Counted from the stretch's first letter, positions 38,710 through 48,829 are shown. The stretch is DNA of 64,000 nt from Leucobacter coleopterorum (GCF_011382985.1 NZ_CP049933.1:1612001-1676000), one strand, 5' to 3'. A program made the numbers and translations. Notes: generated from the sequence alone by a model not told the origin.

Positions 38710-40152
38710 TCACGATTTGGGTATCCGCACCGTAAACGAAGTGTCTCCCGGTTCGCTTGTCACGCGGAGTTCCCCCCTATGTGCACCAACAATGGCATCA
38801 ATGATCGCGAGCCCAAGCCCCGTGCTACCGGTCGCTCTCGTTCGGGAGGTGTCACCGCGTGCAAAGCGTTCGAACAACTTTGGTAACTGCTCAGCTGGAA
38901 TTCCGGGCCCGTTATCGTGCACGTGTATGGTCGCCCAGTTTTCATCTTCCTCGAGCGAGACAGACACTTTTGTACCTTCAGGGGTATGAATACGTGCGTT
39001 TGCGAGCAGGTTCACCAGCACCTGCTGCAAACGAGCGGGATCACCCGCGACGGTCACGGGTTCACCATCATGCTCGGCGGGCTCAAAGAGCCACTGGTGA
39101 TGCGGCCCAGCGACGGCCGCATCGTTTACTGCGTCTGAGACGAGCGTTGTGAGGTCGACGGGCTGACTCGTGAGTTCTTGTCCCTCGTCAATGCGCGCGA
39201 GCAGCAGCAGATCTTCAACCAAATCCGTCATGCGCACGGATTCGGACTCGATTCTTCCGAGCGCGTACTCAGCGTCCTTCGGAAGCTCGATGCCCATTCT
39301 GCGCGTGAGCTCTGAGTAACCGCGTATCGAAGCGAGTGGAGTGCGCAGTTCATGCGATGCGTCAGAGACAAATCTACGAACCTTTTCTTCACTGTCGTGT
39401 CGCGCGTGGAAGGCATCAGTCACCTGGTCAATCATCGAATTGAAGCCTGACACGAGGCGGGTGACTTCCCCCGCTGCGTTCGGCCCAGGTTCCTCCGCCC
39501 GTTGCAACTGCACCTCACCCCGCTCAAGCGGGGTCTCTGCGATCCCCTCTGCCGCGTCAGCAACCTTTTCGAGTGGGAGGAGCTGGTGCCGCACAAACCA
39601 GGCTGCGAGCATACCAAAGACCAGGCAGCCCGCTATTGCTACAAGCGCCATCGTCAAACCAAGCGAAGAAATGGTCTGTTCTACTGAAGCGAGTGGTAGC
39701 CCCACGATCATCGCGGTTCCACCACGTTGTTCTAGGTGGAAACGGTAGTTACCAAGGCCGCCTCCTGGCACGATGTCTCTAGTGGGACTATCGCTCCAGC
39801 CAGTGGTAATCGCGGTGAGTTGATCACTAGAAAGCTGTTTCGTCGTGAAGTCTTCGTCGAGCAGCACACCCTTGGCGCCGGTGGCATCAATGTGTACTTG
39901 AATTGCGCCGGTAGACACACCAGGCCCATCCATACTGCCTGTTACCATGACACGGGCTGAGAGCGCCCGTAGTCCTCCGTCAAGTTGTTGCACCAGCGAG
40001 GCGCGCAACGACGTTAGACCAATAGCCGCAATCGTACCCGAAAGCAGAATCACCGTAAATGCAAGAATTGCCACAATGCGTGTGCGAAGCGACCAGCGAT
40101 GCTTTCTCGTCTGCGCTTCGGCGGCATTTGTGATGGGTTGCGAATTAGTCAT
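38710..40152 (-). CDS. Sensor histidine kinase (TrcS-like)
   Basis: 480 residues. Membrane helices at about 26-50 and 165-188 flank an extracytoplasmic sensor of about 115 residues; then HAMP, a HisKA domain with His267 (SDASHELRTPLAS) and HATPase with N box LLANARIH, DNGPGIP and GSTGLGLAI. It should phosphorylate the regulator encoded just upstream, whose gene it overlaps by 8 nt. The signal is unknown. Confidence 0.93.
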   Translation of the reverse strand: MTNSQPITNAAEAQTRKHRWSLRTRIVAILAFTVILLSGTIAAIGLTSLRASLVQQLDGGLRALSARVMVTGSMDGPGVSTGAIQVHIDATGAKGVLLDEDFTTKQLSSDQLTAITTGWSDSPTRDIVPGGGLGNYRFHLEQRGGTAMIVGLPLASVEQTISSLGLTMALVAIAGCLVFGMLAAWFVRHQLLPLEKVADAAEGIAETPLERGEVQLQRAEEPGPNAAGEVTRLVSGFNSMIDQVTDAFHARHDSEEKVRRFVSDASHELRTPLASIRGYSELTRRMGIELPKDAEYALGRIESESVRMTDLVEDLLLLARIDEGQELTSQPVDLTTLVSDAVNDAAVAGPHHQWLFEPAEHDGEPVTVAGDPARLQQVLVNLLANARIHTPEGTKVSVSLEEDENWATIHVHDNGPGIPAEQLPKLFERFARGDTSRTRATGSTGLGLAIIDAIVGAHRGELRVTSEPGDTSFTVRIPKS

Positions 40153-40882
40153 CGCTTGCCGGCCTGATCATGTATCCAACTCCACGCACTGTACGAATCA
40201 TTGTTGGTTTTGCACCCTCGATCTTCTTGCGAAGGTAGGAAATGTTCAACTCAACAACAGTCGAACTTCCGTCGAACTCACCGTGCCATACACTCTCGTA
40301 GATGGCGGCCTTCGTCACGACTCGGCTTGGATTCTCCATCAGCACACGAAGCACCTCAAGCTCGGTTGAGGTGAGCCCGATAACCTCTTCGCCGCGCCTC
40401 ACTTCAAAGCTATCTTGATCCAGCGAGAGATCTCCCACTCGTAACACGGAACTATCAACAACCTGCACTTTGTTGGAGGATCGGCGAGCAAGCGCGTGTA
40501 CTCGGGCAACAAGCTCGTCGAGGCTGAACGGTTTGGTTACGTAGTCGTCACCGCCAATGTCGAGGCCGGTGAGGCGATCCTGCATGGAGTCTCGCGCAGT
40601 CAAAAACAACACAGGCACACCGTCACCCTCGGCCCGCAAGCGCTGGAGCACCTCAAGACCGTCAAGACCCGGCATCATAATATCGAGCACAAGCACATCG
40701 GGTGCAAACTCCCGGATTGCCGCCAGAGCGTCGGTACCGTTACTCGCGATTTGCGTCTCCCAGCCCTCGTATCGCAGCGCCATGCTGACCAGGTCGGAGA
40801 GCGCGGGTTCGTCGTCAACCACAAGTACGCGCGGTTTCTGATCCTGGACGCTACTTGCCTCGCGCGACGTTTGTGTTCTCAT
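40145..40882 (-). CDS. OmpR/PhoB-type response regulator (TrcR-like)
   Basis: 245 residues: receiver domain with acidic pocket VVDDE (21-25), phospho-acceptor Asp67 in LVLDIMMPG, Lys in VTKPF; then a winged-helix DNA-binding domain ending SYLRKKIEG...VRGVGYMIRP. It is the first gene of the pair. A possible -10 box (TAGGAT) lies about 20 nt before ATG 40882. Its targets are not visible here. Confidence 0.94.
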   Translation of the reverse strand: MRTQTSREASSVQDQKPRVLVVDDEPALSDLVSMALRYEGWETQIASNGTDALAAIREFAPDVLVLDIMMPGLDGLEVLQRLRAEGDGVPVLFLTARDSMQDRLTGLDIGGDDYVTKPFSLDELVARVHALARRSSNKVQVVDSSVLRVGDLSLDQDSFEVRRGEEVIGLTSTELEVLRVLMENPSRVVTKAAIYESVWHGEFDGSSTVVELNISYLRKKIEGAKPTMIRTVRGVGYMIRPASDD

Positions 40883-41112
40883 GCCTCTAAGTCAGCCAGA
40901 TGATCCTATGCGAATCGTGTGGAAGAGCCGCCGATCCTCTGTAAACGGCTTCACTTCGGGGCGGTCCGTCGTGATCCGGCTCTGTTCGGCGCGGTTCGCG
41001 GAGGCCCGTTGCTCTCGCCCCCTTCCCGATCGAGTGCAGCCATATTGTTAGTTGGGGACTTGCCAACCCGCAATATGACTACACCCGATTGGCCTGGATC
41101 GGCAGGGAGATA
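40883..41112. other. Gap between response regulator and rpsD terminator
   Basis: No credible gene. Near 41042-41078 an imperfect dyad (CATATTG...CAATATG outside, GTTGG...CCAAC inside) could fold as a stem-loop. The left part must hold the regulator's promoter. Short open frames here have no ribosome-binding site or recognisable sequence. Confidence 0.4.
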
Positions 41113-41145
41113 CAAAAAATGGGGTACCGGGAACCGGTACCCCAT
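41113..41145 (-). terminator. Terminator of rpsD
   Basis: On the minus strand a perfect 12-bp stem (arms 41134-41145 and 41119-41130, 3-nt loop) is followed by TTTTTT. It lies 15 bp after the rpsD stop: a textbook Rho-independent terminator. Confidence 0.93.
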
Positions 41146-41159
41146 CTTGTGAAGCTGTC

Positions 41160-41789
41160 TTAGCGAGCTGCGTAGTACTCAACCACGAGCTGCACTTCAC
41201 AGGTCACGGGGACCTCAGCGCGCTTCGGGCGACGCAGCAGGCGAGCCTGCAGCTTGTCGAGCTCAACCTCGAGGTAACCGGGAACGTTCGGCAGAACCTC
41301 TGCGTGGCCACCGGCTGCTGCAACCTGCAGCGGTTCGATGCCCTCGGAGCGCTCCTTCACGTGGATAAGCTGTCCCGGCTTGACGCGGAACGAGGGACGG
41401 TCGACGATCTTGCCGTCGACGAGAATGTGGCGGTGTACAACCAGCTGGCGAGCCTGCGCGGTGGTGCGAGCGAAGCCTGCGCGGAGCACGAGCGCGTCAA
41501 GGCGCATTTCGAGGAGCTCAACCAGGTTCTCACCGGTCAGACCGTCCTGGCGACGGGCTTCCTTGAATGCAATAACGAGCTGCTTCTCGCGGATGCCGTA
41601 CTGGGCGCGAAGACGCTGCTTCTCGCGCAGACGCACGGCGTAGTCGCTGTCGCTCTTACGCTTGGTGCGGCCGTGCTGACCGGGACCGTAGGGGCGACGC
41701 TCAAGGTACTTGGCGGCCTTCGGAGTAAGGGCAATGCCCAGTGCCCGCGAGCGGCGGGTCTGTGAGCGGGTACGCGACGTAGTAGACAC
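41160..41789 (-). CDS. rpsD: 30S ribosomal protein S4
   Basis: Primary 16S rRNA-binding protein that nucleates the 30S subunit. 209 residues. The N-terminus (residues 1-45, ending RRPYGPGQHGR) has no cysteines, so this is the zinc-independent C-minus form. The S4 domain RLDALVLRAGFARTTAQARQLVVHRH follows. It stands alone with its own leader and terminator. Confidence 0.97.
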   Translation of the reverse strand: MSTTSRTRSQTRRSRALGIALTPKAAKYLERRPYGPGQHGRTKRKSDSDYAVRLREKQRLRAQYGIREKQLVIAFKEARRQDGLTGENLVELLEMRLDALVLRAGFARTTAQARQLVVHRHILVDGKIVDRPSFRVKPGQLIHVKERSEGIEPLQVAAAGGHAEVLPNVPGYLEVELDKLQARLLRRPKRAEVPVTCEVQLVVEYYAAR

Positions 41790-41819
41790 GTTGATCCTTT
41801 CGAGTTTCTGTCAGTTCTT

Positions 41820-41839
41820 GCGATCCCAAACGGGATCGC
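41820..41839 (-). promoter_or_regulatory. Hairpin in the rpsD leader
   Basis: GCGATCCC and GGGATCGC (41820-41827 and 41832-41839) form a perfect 8-bp hairpin about 30 nt before rpsD. It could be the S4 autoregulatory site known in other bacteria, or a structural element. The remaining leader up to 42028 shows nothing else. Confidence 0.4.
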
Positions 41840-42028
41840 GTGTTCTCTCGGCCACGCTGTGTCCGCATTTGTGAGCAAGACCATAGGGTCAAACAGCAAT
41901 GCACGCGACACAGCACACCGTCTTCGGTGAGGGAACGACCAGTGCAGAAACCCGGCTACAGGGCGACTGCCACCCGCATCTTGCTTGCAGCCAGCAGCAA
42001 GAGGTGGTGTAGGCCAACGACAAGCTTA

Positions 42029-43356
42029 TCAGATGCCCCTCGTAATTTTGCGTATCTTCTCGAGGCGGTCGGCTATCTCACGCTCGTGGCCGCGCGGCAC
42101 CGGCTGATAGTACTCCCGATCGACGAGTTCGTCGGGAAGATATTGCTGCTTCGAAACACCCAGAGCCTCGTTGTGCGGGTATTTATAACCCTTGCCATGT
42201 CCGAGCCGTTTTGCACCCGGGTAATGGCCGTCGCGCAGGTGGATCGGCACGAGCCCGAAGCGACCAGCCTTTACATCTGCGATGGCGCTGTCGATCGCCG
42301 TAATCACAGCGTTCGATTTTGGTGCGGTGGCGATGTAGATCGTTGCCTCTGCAAGCGGTATTCGAGCTTCCGGCAACCCGACTAGCTGCGTCGCTTCGGC
42401 GGCTGCGACGGCAATCAAGAGGGCTTGAGGATCCGCCATGCCCACATCTTCTGCCGCGTGCACCATGAGCCTGCGAGCAATAAAGCGGGGATCTTCTCCC
42501 GCTTCAATCATGCGCGCGAGGTAGTGAATAGCAGCATCGGGATCGGACCCGCGCAGTGACTTAATGAAGGCACTAATCACGTCGTAGTGCTGATCACCGT
42601 TCTTGTCGTAGCGCAGGAGCGCGCGATCCACCGAGACCGACACGATTTCTGCGGTGACAATGGGGATCGCGTCACCCTCTTTACCCGCGAGAGCAGAGGC
42701 TCCTGCTGCCTCTAAGCCAGTGAGAGCGCGACGTGCGTCACCCGAAGCGAGCTGCACCAGCGCTTCAAACCCCTCGTCTTCAACAGAGATTGCGTTGCCA
42801 AAACCGCGGGGTCCTCGACAGCTCGCACGAGTAACGTGCGAAGTTCATCGTCTTGTAGAGGCTCAAGGGTGAGCAACAACGAGCGTGACAGCAGCGGGCT
42901 GATCACCGAGAAGGAAGGATTTTCGGTTGTAGCAGCCACAAGCGTGACCCAGCCATTCTCGACACCCGGCAGCAGCGCGTCCTGCTGGGCCTTGGTGAAA
43001 CGGTGGATCTCGTCAAGAAAGAGCACGGTCGCGACGTCGAAGAGGTCGCGATCGTTGAGAGCACGCTCCATGACGGTGCGCACATCCTTAATTCCGGCGG
43101 TCACCGCAGAAAGTTCAACGAAGCGACGGCCGCTCGACTGGGCGATGGCCTGGGCGAGCGTAGTTTTGCCCGTGCCCGGCGGGCCCCAAAGAATTATCGA
43201 AACTGCACCGCGCTGAGACTCCCCCTCAGCCGCGAGAACTCGCAGTGGTGACCCCGGTTTGAGGAGGTGTTTCTGGCCCACCACCTCGTCGAGTGAGCGC
43301 GGACGCATGCGCACGGCGAGGGGTGCGGTATGCCCGGGAACTGCTGAGGTGGTCAC
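42029..43356 (-). CDS. rarA: Replication-associated recombination protein A, frameshifted
   Basis: AAA+ clamp-loader-like ATPase acting at stalled replication forks. About 442 residues after repair. Walker [13 protein letters not shown] and Walker [10 protein letters not shown] lie in the first half; the C-terminal MgsA domain ends [16 protein letters not shown]. The G run at 42808-42811 lacks one base ([16 protein letters not shown]). GTG 43356 is preceded by TAGCAT at 6 nt (43368-43363), a leaderless start. Confidence 0.93.
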
Positions 43357-43450
43357 TCCACCATGCTATCCGTGCTGAGCTGTGGCATAGTGGGAGAGTC
43401 CAATCTGGTTGGCTATGAGCCAACCCCACTACCGACAGGTGAGTAGCACT

Positions 43451-44685
43451 GTGAGCGAAACGAGCAAAGAAACGCCCTGGGGCCGAGTTGACGAAGACCG
43501 CACGGTCTACGTTCGCGAGGGCGACTCTGAACGAGCCGTAGGCTCCTTCCCTGACGGAACTGCCGAGGAGGCACTCACCTACTTCGCTCGCAAGTACGCC
43601 GACCTTGAGGGCCAGGTCACCCTACTTGAGGCTCGCATTGCACGCGGCACCGCCGAGGGCTCCGTTGCAGAAACTGTCGCAAAGCTTCAGGAATCGCTCG
43701 TTGAGCCGGCCGCCGTGGGTGACTTAGTCTCTCTTCGTGCGCGCGTCGAGAAGCTTGGCGACAAGGCAGCTGAGCTCTCCGAAAAACAGCAGGCCGAGCG
43801 TGAGGCAGCTCGACAGGAAGCCCTCGCTCAGCGCGAAGCGATCGTTATTGAAGCTGAAAAGCTGGCAGCTCAGCCCGAATCCTCCATCCGATGGAAAGAC
43901 ACGAGCATGGCCCTCGAAAAGCTCTTCACCGAGTGGCAGACCATCCAGCGCAGCGGGCCCCAAGTTTCGAAGGCCCAGGCCGATGCACTCTGGAAGCGGT
44001 TCCGTTCGGCCCGACAGTCGTTTGACACTGCCCGCCGCACCCACTTCGCTCAGATGGATGCCAACAACAAAGATGTGAAGCAGCGCAAAGAGAAGATCAT
44101 TGCATCCGCCGAAGCTCTCGCTTCAAAGGGCACCGACGCGATTCCTGCGTACCGTTTGCTGCTCGACGAGTGGAAGGCAGCCGGTCGCGCAAGCCGCAAG
44201 CTCGATGACCAACTCTGGGCCCGGTTTAAGGCCGCCGGTGACGTGCTCTACGAGGCGAAGGCCGCAGAGGTTGCACAGAGCAACGAAGAGTACGCCGCAA
44301 ACCTGGCAGCAAAGCAAGCTCTGCTTGAAGAGGCTGAACCGATTCTGAAGGTCACTGACCAGGTAGCGGCTCGCAAGCAACTCACCGATATTCAGATTCG
44401 CTGGGACGAGATCGGACGTGTTCCTCGCGAGTCTCTGCGCGATATCGAGGGTCGACTGCGCAAGGTAGAAGATCATGTCAAAGGCCTTGAAGACGAGCAT
44501 TGGAAGAAGACCAATCCAGAGACCAAGGCCCGCAGCGAGGGTCTGCGCGGCCAGCTTGAGGCTTCAATCGCAGAGCTAACCGCAGAAATCGAAGCAGCTC
44601 AGGCGAAGGGCGACAAAAAAGCTCAGTCCGAGGCAGAGACAAAACTGCAGACTCAGCAGTCTTGGCTCGCAGCTCTGGGGACTAG
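43451..44685 (+). CDS. DUF349 coiled-coil protein, end frameshifted
   Basis: About 411 residues, rich in long charged helices and containing several DUF349 repeats (LLDEWKAAGRASRKLDDQLWARFKAA near residue 240, and similar blocks at about 155 and 320). Function is not established. GTG 43451 is chosen (MSETSKETPWGRVDED). Uncorrected, the frame runs through the terminator to 44887; adding one G in the run 44677-44680 gives ...LAALGD and a stop at 44683-44685, directly before the terminator, which is much more plausible. It diverges from rarA. Confidence 0.8.
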
Positions 44686-44700
44686 TCCTCCAACACGTCT

Positions 44701-44748
44701 AAGGCCGTCTAACTTTGCTCACAGCGAGGGTAGACGGCCTTTCTCTTT
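44701..44748 (+). terminator. Terminator after the DUF349 gene
   Basis: AAGGCCGTCTA (44701-44711) pairs with TAGACGGCCTT (44731-44741), followed by a T-rich tail. The loop is 19 nt. Its position supports the repaired gene end at 44685. Confidence 0.85.
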
Positions 44749-44810
44749 GAGTTATCCACAGATTTGCGAAATTTCAAACGCGCCCGCCCGAACTCATGCA
44801 ATCTGGTTGA

Positions 44811-45362
44811 ATGCGAGAACACCCCAAACGAGAACTTCCGAAGATACCGGCGGTCTACAACTGGCCGGTAGCGGTCAGATCGGCTGAGATCTTAAGAGGC
44901 ACACTGGTGCGCTGTGGTCCGGGATCGCGTTTGGCCGGATGGCCCGAGACCAGCAGAATCCGCGCCACGGCCCTCGCGCCCTGGTACACAGAGCATCGTG
45001 TTGCGGTGCGCATGAGTGCAGCTTGGATATGGGGAGCATGTCGTCATCCAGGCAAACCGCTCCGTTTCGCAACGCTTGGTGGCCGTCGAGCAGAGATGGT
45101 CAGTAACTCAATCCTGACGCTGCAGCAGCTGCGCATTACAGAGAGTGATGTGGTCTACTGCGATAGTTTTGCGGTCACGTCACCCATTCGAACTGCCTTA
45201 GACCTGCTGCGCGACCCGGCTAGCTTCGATGCAAGAAGCAAAGCCACCTACCGGTTACTTCTCCCCCTCATTCCAGGCGGAAAGGAAGCCGTGGAGACGC
45301 GATTGATCGAGGGCCCTCAGGCATATCGCAACGTCGCTCTCAACAGACTCAAAGGGTGTTAG
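44811..45362 (+). CDS. AbiEi-like orphan protein
   Basis: 183 residues. The stretch from residue 55 (TALAPWYTEHRVAVRMSAAW) through FAVTSPIRTALDLLR resembles the C-terminal domain of AbiEi-type antitoxin/regulator proteins, but the usual N-terminal winged helix is short or absent, and no AbiEii nucleotidyltransferase gene is nearby. It is probably a domesticated or orphan family member. ATG 44811 has no strong ribosome-binding site. It ends 12 bp from relA, tail to tail. Confidence 0.55.
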   Translation: MREHPKRELPKIPAVYNWPVAVRSAEILRGTLVRCGPGSRLAGWPETSRIRATALAPWYTEHRVAVRMSAAWIWGACRHPGKPLRFATLGGRRAEMVSNSILTLQQLRITESDVVYCDSFAVTSPIRTALDLLRDPASFDARSKATYRLLLPLIPGGKEAVETRLIEGPQAYRNVALNRLKGC

Positions 45363-45374
45363 CGAAGCAGATGT

Positions 45375-47624
45375 CTAGTTTGTAATGCGGTAGACGTCGT
45401 AGACACCGTCAATGCGTCGCACAGCATTCAGTACGTGCTCAAGGTGGGTGGCATTGGCCATCTCGAAGATGAAACGGCTAATGGCGAGCCTGGAAGAGGA
45501 GGTGTTGACTGATGCGGAGAGAATATTCACATGGTGCTCCGAAAGCGTGCGAGTGACATCAGAGAGCAATCCCGATCGATCGAGGGCCTCAACCTGAATG
45601 TGCACGAGAAACACGGTCTTTTCAGTTGGAGCCCATTCAACGTCGACAAGCCGGTCAGACTGCTTCTCAAGCTGCCCGAAATTGTGGCAGTCTGTGCGAT
45701 GCACAGAAACCCCTTGCCCCTTCGTCACAAACCCGCGGATAGCATCACCGGGAACCGGCGTGCAGCACTTTGCGAGCTTTGCAAGTACATCAGAGGCACC
45801 CTTGACCACAACGCCGCTGGTGGAACCGGTCTTCGACGCCCGTGGCGAGTCAATGATCGGCATGGTCGCGAGAGCGGGTTCTGTCGAAACCTGATCGTCA
45901 AAGACGAGCGCCGACACTTTTTCGATGACGGACTGTGCAGAGACGTGCCCCTCACCGACGGCGGCGTAGAGGGCCGTGACGTCTGCGTAACGGAGTTGAA
46001 GCGCCACTTGCTGCAGAGCCGCAGAGTTCATCACCTGGTGCAGCGGCAGCCCCTGCTTACGAAGCGCTTTGGTAATCTCAACTTTGCCGGTCTCGGCAGC
46101 CTCGTCACGTCGTTCCTTGGTGAACCACTGACGAATCTTGTTTTGGGCACGTTTGCTCTTAACAAAATTGAGCCAAGCCTTGTTCGGTCCAGCGTTCGGA
46201 TCCTTCGAGGTGAAAACCTCAACCACGTCACCATTCTGCAAAGCCGTCTCAAGCGGAACGAGACGCCCATTGACCCTGGCACCCATGGTGCGGTGCCCAA
46301 CTTCTGTGTGCACGGCATATGCGAAGTCCACGGTTGTTCCGCCAGCAGGGAGGCCGATGACTCGCCCCTTCGGCGTGAACACGTAGACCTCTTTTGCGCC
46401 GATCTCAAAACGCAGTGCGTCCAAGAACTCGCTAGGATCTTCTGTCTCGGCCTGCCAGTCAGAGATGTGCGCGAGCCAGGCCATGTCATTCGAACTCGGA
46501 GCCTGTTGGCCTTGCTGGCGCTGTTTGTACTTCCAGTGGGCAGCCACACCGTACTCGGCGCGCTGGTGCATCTCAACGGTTCGAATCTGAATCTCGACCG
46601 CGCGCCCATCGGGACCAATCACCGTCGTGTGTAGTGACTGGTACAGGTTAAACTTCGGCGTCGCAATGTAATCCTTAAAGCGGCCCGGGATGGGCGTCCA
46701 GCGCGCGTGTACGGCTCCCAGCACGGCATAACAGTCGCGGATGGAGTTGACGAGCACACGGATGCCCACGAGGTCGTAAATGTCATCGAAGTCACGGCCC
46801 CGCACGATCATCTTCTGGTAGATCGAATAGAGCTCCTTCGGGCGACCGGTAACCTCGCCGCGAATCTTTGCGTCGCGAAGATCGGACTCGATCGACTGAA
46901 TGACCGCACCCACCACCTCATCACGTTGCGGATTGCGCTGCGAGACCAGGTTTTCGATCTCGGCATAGAGCTTTGGCTTGAGCACCGCAAATGAGAGATC
47001 TTCGAGCTCAGACTTCATCGACTGAATGCCGAGCCTGTGCGCGAGGGGCGCATAGATCTCGAGTGTCTCCTGAGCCTTTCGCTTGGCTGAGTCGCCAGAA
47101 ACAAACCCCCAAGTACGGGCGTTGTGAAGGCGATCAGCAAGCTTGATCACCAGCACCCGAATGTCACGTGACATCGCAACAACCATCTTGCGCACGGTTT
47201 CCGCCTGGGCAGAGTCGCCGTACTTCACTTTGTCGAGCTTAGTGACGCCGTCCACGAGCATCGCGACCTCTTCGCCAAACTCCGCTGTGAGTTGCTCAAG
47301 CGAGTAGTCGGTGTCTTCGACCGTGTCGTGAAGCAGAGCCGCGGCAATGGCCACGGGGGCAATGCCGAGATCAGCGAGGATCTGGGCCACCGCAATCGGA
47401 TGCGTGATGTACGGTTCGCCGCTGCGCCGTTTCTGACCCCGGTGTGAGCGCTCCGCCACCGTGTAGGCACGCTCGATGATCGAAAGATCTGCACGTGGGT
47501 AATTGCCCCGCACAGTTCGGATGAGCTGATCAACCGCTCCCGGAGCGCTGCCACGCGAAAAGATTCTCGGCACGAGGCGCCTGAGCGAGGTTGTGCCGCT
47601 TTGCGCTGTTTCATTAACCGCCAC
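45375..47624 (-). CDS. relA: Bifunctional (p)ppGpp synthetase/hydrolase
   Basis: Makes and degrades the stringent-response alarmone. 749 residues: HD hydrolase domain (HTVEDTDYS, near residue 100), synthetase domain (RDFDDIYDLVGIRVLV, near residue 275), TGS domain (VYVFTPKGRVIGLPAGGT), a helical region and a C-terminal ACT domain. Both catalytic parts look complete, as in single-Rel actinobacteria. GTG 47624 is preferred because AAGGAGG lies 6 nt upstream; TTG 47630 abuts that site. Confidence 0.93.
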   Translation of the reverse strand: MAVNETAQSGTTSLRRLVPRIFSRGSAPGAVDQLIRTVRGNYPRADLSIIERAYTVAERSHRGQKRRSGEPYITHPIAVAQILADLGIAPVAIAAALLHDTVEDTDYSLEQLTAEFGEEVAMLVDGVTKLDKVKYGDSAQAETVRKMVVAMSRDIRVLVIKLADRLHNARTWGFVSGDSAKRKAQETLEIYAPLAHRLGIQSMKSELEDLSFAVLKPKLYAEIENLVSQRNPQRDEVVGAVIQSIESDLRDAKIRGEVTGRPKELYSIYQKMIVRGRDFDDIYDLVGIRVLVNSIRDCYAVLGAVHARWTPIPGRFKDYIATPKFNLYQSLHTTVIGPDGRAVEIQIRTVEMHQRAEYGVAAHWKYKQRQQGQQAPSSNDMAWLAHISDWQAETEDPSEFLDALRFEIGAKEVYVFTPKGRVIGLPAGGTTVDFAYAVHTEVGHRTMGARVNGRLVPLETALQNGDVVEVFTSKDPNAGPNKAWLNFVKSKRAQNKIRQWFTKERRDEAAETGKVEITKALRKQGLPLHQVMNSAALQQVALQLRYADVTALYAAVGEGHVSAQSVIEKVSALVFDDQVSTEPALATMPIIDSPRASKTGSTSGVVVKGASDVLAKLAKCCTPVPGDAIRGFVTKGQGVSVHRTDCHNFGQLEKQSDRLVDVEWAPTEKTVFLVHIQVEALDRSGLLSDVTRTLSEHHVNILSASVNTSSSRLAISRFIFEMANATHLEHVLNAVRRIDGVYDVYRITN

Positions 47625-47709
47625 GTTCAACCTCCTTCGACAAACTGAACGTTACACCAAACGGTGCTATTCCTACTAAACGGGTCGCGCTATCGGCGCC
47701 AACACAGAA

Positions 47710-47766
47710 AGATGGTGCTTAGAAATGTTGGATTCAAAGTGAATCCAACATTTCTAAGCACCATCT
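47710..47766. repeat. Perfect 26-bp inverted repeat between secF and relA
   Basis: Arms 47710-47735 and 47741-47766 are perfect inverted copies separated by only 5 nt. They are AT-richer than the surroundings. On the minus strand the hairpin is followed by a weak T-rich stretch (TTTCTGTGTT), so it may terminate secF transcription, but the stem is far longer than usual and could be a mobile remnant. Confidence 0.8.
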
Positions 47767-47788
47767 CATTCTAGAGCTGGCTGGGCGA

Positions 47789-48828
47789 CTACTTGGCCGC
47801 TTCTGCCTCAGCGGGCTCTTCGTCGTCAGATTTCTCTGCCTCGCGCGCACGCAACTTCATCACTTTATCGTCGTGTTCTTTGATAGCGGGTTCCCCTCGC
47901 GCAGCTGCGAGTAAATGGGTGCTGCCACAAAGATGGTCGAGTAGGCGCCTGCAAAAATACCGATGAACAGAGCAAGCGAAATATCGCGCAGCGTTCCCGC
48001 ACCGAGAACAAAGGCTCCAATAAAAAGAATCGAGGCGACTGGCAACAGTGCAACGATCGAGGTGTTGATCGAGCGCACCAAAGTCTGATTCACACCGAGG
48101 TTCACCGCCTCGGCAAACGTACGATGGTCGCTGACTTCGCTGGCCGAAGTGTTTTCGCGAATCTTGTCGAACACCACAACGGTGTCGTAGAGCGAATAGC
48201 CAAGAATCGTGAGGAAACCAATCATGGCAGCCGGTGTGATCTCAAACCCGGTTATCAGGTATACACCCGCCGTGATCACGAGATCATGGAAGAGGGCGAT
48301 CATTGCCGCGAGCGACATCTTCCAGGTGCGGAAGTAGAGAGCCATCACCACTGCCGCAAACACAATGAACACGATGAGAGCCACGATGGCTTGACGGGTG
48401 ATGTCCTGACCCCAAGCCGGACCGATGTAAGAGAACGTAACTTCGCTCTCATCGACGCTGTAGGCCTTGGCAAGGGCAGAGATGACCTCTTGGTTCTCGT
48501 TATCTTTCAGAGATCCGGTCTGAATGCGAATATCAGCAGCGCCAAGATTCGTGACTCGAGGGTTGCTTGAGGGCACCACATCAGTCACGACCTTTTCCGC
48601 AACACCTGGATCGCGATCCTGGCCCTCGGTGAGGTGCACCTGGAATTGGCTACCACCCGTGAACTCGATGCCAAGGTTTGGGGTGCCACGTAGAAGCGCA
48701 CCAAACAGGCAAACCAAGATCAGGATGAGCGAGATGATGTACCAGGTCTTCCGTCGACCAATAAAGTTGATCGACTTTTCACCGGTGTAGAGCGCGTTTC
48801 CGAACTCAGAGAATGAGCGGCGAGCCAT
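47789..48828 (-). CDS. secF: Protein translocase subunit SecF, frameshifted
   Basis: With SecD uses the proton gradient to help proteins leave the SecYEG channel. About 346 residues after repair. Six membrane helices; the first at about 28-46, the rest from about 140. SecF signatures GIEFTGGSQF and YDTVVVFDKIREN are present. ATG 48828 lies 1 bp after the secD stop. The C run at 47893-47896 lacks one base; repaired, the tail continues IKEHDDKVMKLRAREAEK to an acidic end at 47789. Confidence 0.94.
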
Positions 48829-48829
48829 G

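Noticed and set aside
44686..44887. C-terminal extension of the DUF349 protein
   Set aside because: It would run through a strong terminator and into the next gene; one base in a G run gives a stop right before the terminator.
47710..47766. CRISPR repeat
   Set aside because: A single inverted pair without spaced direct repeats and without cas genes. No CRISPR array was seen anywhere in the window.
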